The notes under the pieces were generated by a model, which saw only the letters and a list, made by a program, of their open reading frames with translations, had not been told where the DNA came from and ran no database searches. Of a stretch of 64,000 nt of DNA, positions 1-9,900 are shown piece after piece. Where the stretch lies: NCBI RefSeq assembly GCF_964355755.1, contig NC_092677.1:11616601-11680600 (forward strand), read 5' to 3'. The stretch comes from Antedon mediterranea. Lineage: Eukaryota > Echinodermata > Crinoidea > Comatulida > Antedonidae. The translations under genes and the position numbers were made by a program. Positions within the stretch are counted from its first letter, which is position 1. The number at the start of each line of letters is the position of its first letter.

Positions 1-506
1 TTGTCTGCAGAATTCTTGAATTGATATACGATTGATTTCTCTATCTAACGATTCCCAGTCAAAACAAAAGGTAGGCAGGCCTAATCTAGCGGCAATTGTA
101 ATTACTACTGAAATGCGCAAGAGTGAAGAAATGTCGTTCAAATGAATCTTGATGTGCAGTCCATTACTTAACATTAGACGTACCAAGGCAAAACAACTGC
201 CGCTCTTCGCCTTTTGTAAAAAGAAAACAATGTTGGCACACATCAAAATCCCCGCTAGTTGGAGCTAGTTAGGGAATAATAACAACGCATTAGAGATCTT
301 AAATATAAGAGACACTAAAATAGACCATTATATACTATTGGCATTAGAACACTGGGGCTTTTGCTGTTAATGTATTTCAGACATATTTCCATGGATTGCC
401 ATACGCGAATTTACCCACTGTCCACAGGCACACATAAATGCAAGATGCTCTTACATTAATTAACACAAATCTATTGGAGGGAGTGTTTTTTTTATGATAA
501 AAAAAT

Positions 507-597
507 CCTGCCATCTGACGGGATTTGAACACATGATAACAAGATCGGTAGCCGAGCCTCTTATCATCAAAATACAACTCACTCTACTAATTGAAGG
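507..597 (-). repeat. Degenerate tRNA-like segment (SINE head or tRNA relic)
   Basis: Read on the minus strand it has an A-box-like TAGTAGAGTGAG and a B-box-like GTTCAAATCCC near the 3' end, spaced as in a tRNA with a long variable arm. The acceptor stem pairs poorly. It is best read as a decayed tRNA or the head of a tRNA-derived SINE, not a working tRNA. Confidence 0.4.
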
Positions 598-1572
598 CTT
601 GTTTGTAATTGGTTTCAATATTATATTACTGCAGCATCATAAATTCATTTATTTCATGTCAACACTTGCAAAGACATTCATTACTGTTCTGCAATGTAGT
701 GATGTCTGCAATAACTGTAAACTATTACTTACCGTTGTTTACAGATCCTCTGGAGAATTGTCTTTAATAACTTGTACTGCTTTCTGTAAATGACAGGATA
801 ATTTGATAAGTTGAATTGTGATGGCGCTAGTTACAACTGAGCATAGCATACCAATCCACCGGTAGAGCAATGGACGACGGGAACACACCCCACCGTATAC
901 ATATTAATTAGTCCTAATCATGTATCATATTTCAACCTAAAACCACATTCTGATCATTACATTTTTGTATAATAAGTAGTACAGTTTTTTTTAACAATGT
1001 ACATACATTTAAATATATAGTGGGATCCGATACTGACAATTCTAGAGGGCAGCAGACTGAAATAGATACAAATCTATGTTTTTTAAAAAAACGATTACAG
1101 CGTATAATTGCCTAAACAAATGACATTACCGGTAAGAAAAAATTATCAGCTTTTGGATTTGAGTAAGGAGTTCAAAAACTTACAAACTGTGTTGAAAGAT
1201 AGATAGAAATAAGTTGAAATGTCAAATAGTTAAAGAGAGCAGCAGACAATTTTTATTTAATTATCTGCTGCCCTCTATAACTATTTGCCATTTACACTGA
1301 TCTCAGAATGATTTCTATTTAAAAAATAAATGGAATGTTATTAGTTAATTAAGATATGTCAATGAGGTAAAAAACCCAAGTAAAAGACATTTTTATTATT
1401 TTCTGATAAATGACAACATTGTCCACTAGCTTTTACCAACACTAGTGTAGCCCTCTCGCGATTTTATTTTTCGTACATAAGTTGAGGACCCCCTTCTGTG
1501 AAAGATAGCCAAACTACTTCTATAAACCTAACCCTCTAAATAATCTGTCTCATTATAAAGTAAAAAGAAGTT

Positions 1573-1642
1573 GGTCATGGGATTTGAACCCCATACATCG
1601 ACAAGTAAAGTCCATAATCTAATCCACTCGACTACACAGACC
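1573..1642 (-). repeat. Degenerate tRNA-like segment, Val(TAC)-like loop
   Basis: On the minus strand a 70-bp tRNA-shaped segment runs from GGTCTGT to CATGACC, with box B GGGTTCAAATCCC and an anticodon-like loop TTTACTT between short GAC/GTC arms (anticodon TAC). Only four acceptor pairs form and the T stem carries an extra base, so this is probably a tRNA pseudogene or SINE head. Confidence 0.4.
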
Positions 1643-3060
1643 TCTCGACGGAAATCGTTTTCATTAGCGAATTGTAGTTAGCTCAATTCTTACGTCACAC
1701 CTTATAGATATGACTAATGAATATTCATGTTTATTTTGTGACCTTTCATGAGGGGTCCCAACTTATGTACGAAAAGAATTATCGCCTCCTGGACTGCATA
1801 CCCATTATTCAGTTGATTACTGTATTCATCTGTGATAGATACTCTACTATACCTTATTATTTTATATTTATTTGTTATTTCGATAGTCTGGTTCTTGCAG
1901 GCCTATTGATTTCGAGCATTCATAGACATTCTGTGCAGTTGTTGCACTGCGCACCGCCCTTGTGACAATATCAATCTTTGGATTGACATTTTACGTTTCT
2001 CATTAAACGTTTTAAAGAGTATTAGTAGGTCTGTTGTCGGCAATAGATTATTGTTTTCATTATTGGTACTGGTAAGAACACCACGGCACGGAAGAACTTA
2101 TTTCTCCTCGGACGACGAATAGAACTGTTAAAAAAACTGTTTACTGTTAAACCTTTTCCATGTGTTTTTTTTCACATTTAACATTGAAAACATCTCGCCG
2201 TGGAAAATCTTATCTTTTTCAATAAGTGTAATTCCTAATAGGCCTACTTCACCATCTTCGTCTAGTGTGTATCGTTGATCTGGTGCTTCCAGCAATCTGG
2301 CTGTGGGTAAGTGTATGGAATTGTATACCTGGCATTAGGAGCGGGAAGAGTCAACGAGATCAATTTACCCCTAATATATTAATTATACGAGGTCAATAAT
2401 ACATTTTTGACTTGATGAGATTAACGTAATAGCAATTGGCCTATGATAGATCACTTTCGAACACCAAATTTTACTTCTCTTTTTATTGATTTAGGCCTAT
2501 GTGATTCAATTATATGTACACTTTGTCGACGATCTTGGTATTATTTTAGATAGCTCACTTAACTTAAAAAGTGCAATAAACTCATGCTTGGCGCAATAGT
2601 AAATATCTTGATAATTCTTCCAAGGTTCACCTTTTTCCAACAAAATGTAGACTTTTGTTCTGTCATTTACAATTCAATCTCTAAGCCTCACGTATCGACC
2701 GACACCAGTATGTTGCGCCACATCAGCCACTATCAGCGGGTTGGGGTTATGGAGGGGTAATGGGGTATCAAAATGATCGCAATTGTACCCGTGGGAAGAT
2801 TTTAAATTACATTTTAGAACCACTTTGGATGGGGAGGAGAGTTTGGTGATTTTCCCGCTCTGGATCGGGTATGTAGTTGTCATTTCGTATATATGCAACC
2901 ATACATTTATTGCCTGAATCTGACTTAATGATTTCAGACGATACTTTATCACAACTTTATACAATACCTACTTTCTTATGTATGTTTACTTACTTGTTTA
3001 CTTGTTTACTTGTTTCCGGAGCTCAGCAATGCTGGGTCCGGAGTCGAGGCTAGGCTATGC

Positions 3061-3400
3061 CTATAAGCCCCTCTTGATAATTACATCAACTCTTGAATAT
3101 GGCGCAAATTTAAGAGGGTGGTTGGACCATGCCCGTTCAAGACCGGACTTAAATTGATTGGTTGATCTTGAAGCTACTACATCCTCCGATAACGAATTCC
3201 ATAATATAATAGCTTTTCGACCAAATGAGTCCCTCATCCAATTTGTGCGTGAGAACTTAAATTTTAATTTAAAAGAATGACCACGTGTTCTAACATCTTC
3301 ATCACGCTCAAAAAAAGAATCAGCAGAAATACTATCCACTCCATGTAAAATTTTAAAAATCTGTATCAAATGAGCTCTTTGCCTTCTGTATGCGCGCGAG
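3061..3400 (-). pseudogene. LINE C-terminal region after the frameshift
   Basis: The C-terminal tail of the same element lies in another frame. It starts upstream of the first methionine with AYRRQRAHLIQIFKILHG and continues to RTRGHSFKL, FGRKAIILWNSL and a Ser/Asn-rich end. This is the conserved C-terminal block seen after the reverse transcriptase in CR1/jockey-like elements. The frame change maps to the GCGCGC run at 3392-3398, suggesting replication slippage. Confidence 0.85.
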
Positions 3401-5305
3401 AGTAGATAGGTTGAGAATTTTCAGCCTTTCTGAATAAGGTAAATGACGAATGGAAAAAATAAGCTTGGTGGCACGTTCTTGGACTTTTTCCAATAGGTCT
3501 TCCTCCTTACAATGTAGCGAGTTAAAAACAACGTTGCAGTATTCCAAGGTCGGACGAATAATAGCTTTATATAAACGAAGAAACCCATCCATATTTAAAA
3601 ACTTGAAAGCTCGATATACCATGCCCAACTTCCGATTTGCTCTCATTGCTACATCTGCCACATGTACATTAAAAACAAGTTTAGAGTCAATAGTAACACC
3701 GAGGTCTTTTTCATGATCAACTTCATTCAATAAGAAACCACGCATGGCATACAGATGTTTGTTGTTTTTCTTCCCAAAGTGCATTACTTTGCACTTACCC
3801 TCGTTAAAAGGTAATTGCCATTTGTCAGACCAGTCACATGCTTTCTCTAAATCTTCTTGTAGAACTTGAGCATCATTCACAGTGTTAACTACTCTATACA
3901 ATTTAGTATCATCTGCAAACATGCGTACAGAGGAAGAAATAACAGAAGGTAAATCATTTATAAACATAATGAAAAGAACAGGTCCAACGACGCTTCCTTG
4001 CGGGATACCACTACGAACATCAGCCCAATCTGAAACACATCCATTGACACTAACCCGTTGTTGTCTATCGTTAAGAAATTCTTGAAACCATTTTAGAAGT
4101 TTACCTCTAATACCCAATGCACTCATTTTCAGAAGGAGTCTATGATGAGGCACACTATCGAAAGCCTTCTTGTAGTCAAGGTAGATACAATCAAAACAAT
4201 CCTGATTATCAAAATAAGAAAACCAGTTTTCAAGAACATCAAGTAATTGTAAAGCACAAGAACGACCTTGCCGGAAACCAAATTGCTCATAACAAATAAG
4301 TGAGTGATGTTCAAGAAAGTCCAATAATTCCTTCCTGATAATTCTCTCCATAATTTTACCAACTACCGAAGTTAAACTCACAGGTCTATAGTTGCTTGAG
4401 TCAGACTTCACTCCTTTTTTAAAAATCGGTACCACTGTAGCCCGTTTCCAACTATTAGGGACGGCTCCTTCTTGAAACAATTTCGTAAAAATAATATGGA
4501 GGGGATAGCAAATGATATCCTTTAGTTCGACTAAGATGCGTGGGTGAATACCATCAGGTCCAGCTGTTTTAGTAATATTCAACGTTGATAAAATATTTAA
4601 GATTTCGTCACAAGGAAAGTCAACTTGAGATAAAAAATCCTCTGAAATGTCATCAATAGCCGGTACATTCGAAAAATTTTCATCGACAAATACACTACTA
4701 AAAAACGTGTTTAGCAACTCAGCCTTATCCTTGTCATCAGACACATGCCTTCCATTACTATCAGTTAAGTTGGGTATACCAGACTTTATATTGATCTGAG
4801 AACTGAGATACCTCCAAAAAGACTTTTCATTAGATTTGATCTCAATTGCTATTTTATTTTCGAAGTCAGATTTACTACATCGAATCAGATCTACTGTTTG
4901 ATTTCTTACTTGGACAAACTTCGACCATTTTGCTGACACACATACTTTTTGTTTTCTCTTGGCCTTTACATACTGTTTCCAACATTTATTCTTTTTGGCA
5001 ATCTGCTTTTCAATTTTTTTGTTCATCCAAAGAGGTTTTCTTCCGTGGCAAACCTTCCTCATCGGGATACACTCATCAATATTCTTCGCAAGAATATGCT
5101 CGAATTCGTCCCACGATTGAATACCTGATTTGTCATTGAAAACCACATCCCAATCTACCAAACCAATTTTCTCGCGCAGCAAATCATAGTTACCATGCCT
5201 GTAACTTCGAATATTTGGTTCAATTCTGTCATCTCTTACAAGATCCAATGAAAATTGTAACCATATGGTCGCTTTTACCCAGTGGTGGAGACTGCATAAT
5301 GCCAT
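3353..5305 (-). pseudogene. LINE reverse transcriptase domain
   Basis: Long open frame carrying an almost complete non-LTR reverse transcriptase. Motifs in order: NSWKRATVVPIFKKG, NYRPVSLTSVVGKIMERI, HGFRQGRS-like YEQFGFRQGRS, IYLDYKKAFDSVPH, GIPQGSVVGPVLF and the catalytic FADDTKLY. The catalytic aspartates are intact. The first residues of the open frame, before the LQFSLDL pattern, are read-through of the endonuclease region in the wrong frame. The frame ends at DTDF followed by a stop, just past a GC dinucleotide run where the C-terminal frame takes over. Translated as it stands, it could not give a full polyprotein. Confidence 0.9.
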
Positions 5306-5927
5306 TTATAGTATTCTCTTTGTCTGTAAAAACCAGATCCAAAACATTGGGTGTTTCGCCTTCTCTGTATCTAGTAGGTTCCATAACGTGTTGAATTAAA
5401 AATAGATCGTTGATGGTGTCAAAGAAACTTCTGCTGGAATCTCCATCTTCCGAAGACACACAATTTAATTCCCAGTTAATACTTTTATAGTTAAAATCGC
5501 CGACAACGATTAAGTCAGAAAAAGATGATTTATATACTTCACGGAACAATGAGTTCAGCTTGATATTATTATCCATACTACAAGTCGGGCTACGGTAAAC
5601 ACAACCTAATAAAAGATCCGTTTTTACTTCTTTTACTCTAACCCAAACTGACTCTACAAACTTATTCTTCTTAAAGAAAATTTGAGAAACTGAAATTCCA
5701 TTTCTGACATAAATTAAAACACCACGACCAGAAGTAAAATCCTCATTCGAAAAAAATGCTTGGTAACCTTGGACACGAAATTCATTTATCAGTGGCGGGT
5801 ACAAACAATGCTTTGGTAAAATCTCTGTCAATGCAATAAAATCAACTTTTTCTGAAACCAAACGGGAAAGTAACTCTGACTTCTTATTTAGAAAACCATC
5901 ACAATTTGAGTACCAAAAGTTAAATTA
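5229..5927 (-). pseudogene. LINE endonuclease domain fragment
   Basis: N-terminal part of the LINE polyprotein. It opens with a pattern typical of these endonucleases (NFWYSNCDGFLNKKSEL), which begins right after a stop codon. The usual N-terminal methionine region is therefore missing. Visible endonuclease motifs are IALTE, VVGDFN, LDLVF and KSDH, covering the acidic and histidine active-site positions of the exonuclease/endonuclease/phosphatase fold that nicks target DNA. The frame ends in IGSCKR and a stop, while the continuation into the reverse transcriptase lies in another frame, so an indel near 5250 separates the two. Confidence 0.85.
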
Positions 5928-5930
5928 TGA

Positions 5931-6924
5931 TCTGATCATAAACAGACTATATACGTACACTACAATGTTCCTACAGTTCACTGGTCAAACTAATACAATA
6001 CAAATCTACAGTATCTTTTAAGATAATTGTTTCACACATACATACACATAGACAAAACCATACTAAAATATTCACTAGAAGTGGGAATTGAAAAATTATT
6101 CGCCTTCTTTGAACCAATGGGGGCCAAAATGCAATCTGAAAAATCCCAAATTTTTAACACAGGCTGCGTTTTAAAACTGCATTTTAAATCCACCCTGGAG
6201 GATATTTTTGCTTATAACTTAAATCCCAGTTGTATAGTATGACGTAATAAACTGTTTATTATTCATGAGAGTGTTGTTCAGCCTAGCGTGACATTATTTT
6301 AAAATGAGGCAAATGTGACCGAGGAAGAAGAGATTACCATATTTAAGTGTTGCACAGTCGAAGCGCCATGTTCAATTACTTCAAACACAATGTGGCCTAT
6401 ACCCACAGTTTGCATTAACAATTAAAAATCATAACATCCTTCTGATATACAATAAACAAAACATTAATTATTGACATACCTTGACCACCTGCAATTCTTT
6501 CCTCAGGATCGCTCTAACAAGAACGTACAACAGTAATTCCGCATTGCTCCCCTTCCTCTGGCCCACCACCAGGCTGCAGCCCGTCACGAAATTTTATCTT
6601 CATTTTATTCATCCGCGCTGATCTGCATTTCTTAAATAATCCTCTTATAAATCTGTCATTGCCATTCAATTTCCTAACCTAAACTATTTGTTTAAAATTA
6701 CGTTAAAATAAATTACTATTTATATAAAATCAACAAATAGACTCAAAAACAAGAAAATCATTGAATATGAACTTACTGTACGCACTACTTTATCATAGTT
6801 TGTAGTAAGACTGTAAGTATGAGAAAAAGGATTATACCATTATTGGCTTAGGGAGACACATTATGTTGTAGTAGAAAACTGTCACGTTATAAATAAATAC
6901 TTGAAGCCTAATACTTATTTTTAG
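5931..6924. other. Intergenic or intronic, no exon recognised
   Basis: No coding pattern was found. The stretch lies between the truncated LINE and the first exon of the GPCR that can be supported, and may be a GPCR intron because that exon starts inside the GAIN domain. Confidence 0.4.
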
Positions 6925-9900
6925 AGAAGGAGAGCCTCTATCAAGTGTTTCTGACATTGTGGACATCACCATTTTCGACAAAAATAATCAGTCGATAAGC
7001 ACTGAAAGCGAGATTGTGTTTACTAACATTACGGTAACAAATCGATTTTACTGTTCATCTTTTGATATATAAAGCTCTGTCTACACTCTCAAACTGTATG
7101 TGAGAACAACATGTGATTTTGTTTTATATAGACATGATGATGTCATATCACTACCATGTTTGAGGATACCACACTATTTTTGTCAAACTAATTTGATAGT
7201 GTACGCAGAGCTTAAGTAATTCTTAGCATCACATTTTAAAAGAATTAAATTACACAGCTACAGACGAACAGACATGACATATTGGCCTTATTTTTTTATT
7301 CTTATTTTGTTACATCTTAAAATAGTTTAGTACAGGTCTATCCCATATCGACATTTTAAATGTCAGTCTTCTTCTTTTTCATCGTAGAGTTTAAGTGTTT
7401 CTAAGTACGTATTTGTCTTGTGTTTTTGTTAACCATGCTGTAACTGCCGAATTTGTTTCTGCTGTTGTTTGTTTAAAAAAATAAAGAAATAGAAATATTG
7501 TCATTAGTATTGTGATCCTCATACGACAAAGTGTCCAATACTACAGTCTTCTCCTAATTATATATTTTGGCACTAAAACCGTTTACATAACATTTATTTC
7601 AAAGCTGAATTTAGCAACAGAAAATGAAACAGAAGTGATGCACTTGCCAGTGTGCCATTTTGTACATGAATACCATGAGCCGAAGGCGTAAGTAAGCATT
7701 GTTCAGATATCGTAGGTCTACAAAATCTACAAAACCAAGTCAAGTATACAACAGGTATAAGTATGGGTTCACACACACATACTGAGTTGGTGATTTGCTG
7801 CTCTCACCATATAACTTGGTTCACACTTGGACGCACCGCAACCAATCACACGTCATGTAATGTCAGGTAAAATTACGCACGGTGCGATTACATCTTTGCG
7901 TTGTGTCCTAGTGGGAACCAACGCTTTCTGTATTGTAACATTGTTATGTAATCATGTATTGTATGTTGATCTTGACCGAATAAATGAATGAATGAAATGA
8001 ATGAATTAAGATTGTTGGCTGCGTACATACATTGTTGTTATTCTATTTTAGGTTATGGTCAGCGGAAGGCTGTTTAACGTTATACGAGAACGACGATCAC
8101 ACCATTAATGACGTGACATGTAAATGCAATCATCTGACGTCATTTGTGATACTCATGAAGCCGAATTATGTGAGAATAAATACTAATACAGTACTACCGT
8201 ACGTTGTCACGTTCCAGTGTATGGTTCCCACTAGAGAAGTGGCGCAACGCAATACGTAAGCGCAACCAATCACAATGCAACAACTTTCGCTTGTGATTGG
8301 TCAATTCCGAGCGTTGTGTCTACGTCGTCCTTGCGCTGCGTCCCTGTGCGAACCAAAATTAACTTAGAACATGACAACTTGGTATTATAAATAGGCCGAC
8401 TAAATTGATCCATGAATCCATTGTAATTTTAAAATCGATTAAAATAAAAATTCCAACAATAAACACAAAATTCACTCAGCTTTATAGTGCCATAGAAACA
8501 TTAAAAATCCAATTTAAGAGAAAAAAAATGAAAACTAATTAAGTATATTATTAAAGAAAAAGTAAAAATAGAAACAATTACAAAGTAATAATAAAAGAAA
8601 TGGAAATAATCGGTATTACTTTTTTTTATTAAATTGGCTGTCAAAATTGTCTTTAAATACTGTGGATTTAGCTTTGCGTGAGTTGAGTAATTGGTAAGAT
8701 GTTGATGCCCTATTATTTTCTCAGATGGGACTAGAATCCATGACCTCCAGATCACTACCCTGGAAGTCCCATCCGAGGTGTTCTACTGAATTTCATATAC
8801 TATTTCTGTTTTATTTGGTTATTTAGAAAACCAACGAGGAGCGAGTTCTATCTGTTCTCACAAACTTCGCTCTAGGAATATCCAGTTTTTTCCTGATCGT
8901 TACCCTTATAACAATAACCATTATCAAGTAAGTTAGCTTTAAGTGATAGTTTATAATAAATCTCTTGTGATTAGTAAAGATACATGCGTTTCGTCCTATA
9001 CTAATAGGAACCAAGCTTTATTTCATCTATAACAGTTGACGATTTTTTGCACGTTTTCGAAAGTAGATACACTTCGCTATCATGTCTACATCTATAGGTG
9101 ACAATAAACAGCATACAGTATTGCGTCTTTTGACTAAAAACGTCGCTCCACATGGACTACTGCATGCTCTCTCATCGCTAGACATTATACTGCACCGCTA
9201 ATCTGTTACCTTCTTATAATGTTACATAAAACCCGTTATATGTATGTTTATTGATAAAGTATAATCATATCTTAAAAGAGGTGTCAACTATAACGAGAAT
9301 GTTTATAAAGCTGTCTACACTATAACTATAGTTTGACAAAAAATGTGATGTGCCCATATATGGACATGATGACGTCTCTGCCATATTTTGGTATATCACT
9401 ACCATATTTGGTAAAGGATTTGGAATATTGTATTCAGTTTCTTATAAAATAAACTTCAAACCCAAATAATTTTCTAATATTTATATTATTAGGCCTATAA
9501 TTATTAGTACATTACGGTATCTTTCAGGGAAATAAGAAAATCCGAAAGGTACAGACTATTACGGCACTTGGTAACTGCTTTACTTCTGGTGAATTTCTTC
9601 TTTTTTTTCTTAGAAATGAATGTAAGTACTGTATATACTTTCCTTTCCGAAATTTTTTTGATAAGTTCAAAGTGTTTGAATGTTATTTAACTGACCCAGA
9701 ATGGTAGCAAATTATATACAGTAATTTCTTTTTAATTTAGAGGGCCGACTATGTTTTTTTGCAATCAACGTAGGTGTTATATATAATTTTAACAGTTGTT
9801 TTTATTATAATTATGCGAGACGGGGTCTTCATTTTAATATTTAAAATCTATACACATTTATGGTGTATTGTGGTACATAACGCATTAATACTCTTACAGT

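Larger units (their letters stand above)
1..2977. other. Intergenic, no gene recognised
   Basis: AT-rich sequence with only short open frames that show no recognisable protein pattern or paired splice sites. It holds two tRNA-like segments, listed separately, and a fragment near 2700-2960 whose open frame looks accidental. Upstream exons of the adhesion GPCR (which begins by 6925) could lie here, but none could be supported. Confidence 0.5.
2978..5930 (-). mobile_element. Non-LTR retrotransposon (LINE), CR1/jockey-like, 5'-truncated and frameshifted
   Basis: A minus-strand LINE encoding an apurinic-type endonuclease followed by reverse transcriptase. The 3' end is clear: after the coding part comes a hairpin (CCGGA...TCCGG around 3016-3042) and a short 8-bp tail repeat, TAAACAAG repeated about three times at 2983-3015. 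Such a tail is typical of CR1/L2-type elements. The 5' end stops at the start of the endonuclease domain, just downstream of an in-frame TAA near 5928, so any ORF1 is absent and the copy is 5'-truncated. Two reading-frame breaks (near 5250 and at a GC-repeat at 3392-3398) make it non-autonomous. The clade within the CR1/jockey group is not determined. Confidence 0.9.

Noticed and set aside
494-793. Plus-strand open frame of 99 residues
   Set aside because: It overlaps a tRNA-like segment on the other strand and shows no domain pattern or splice context.
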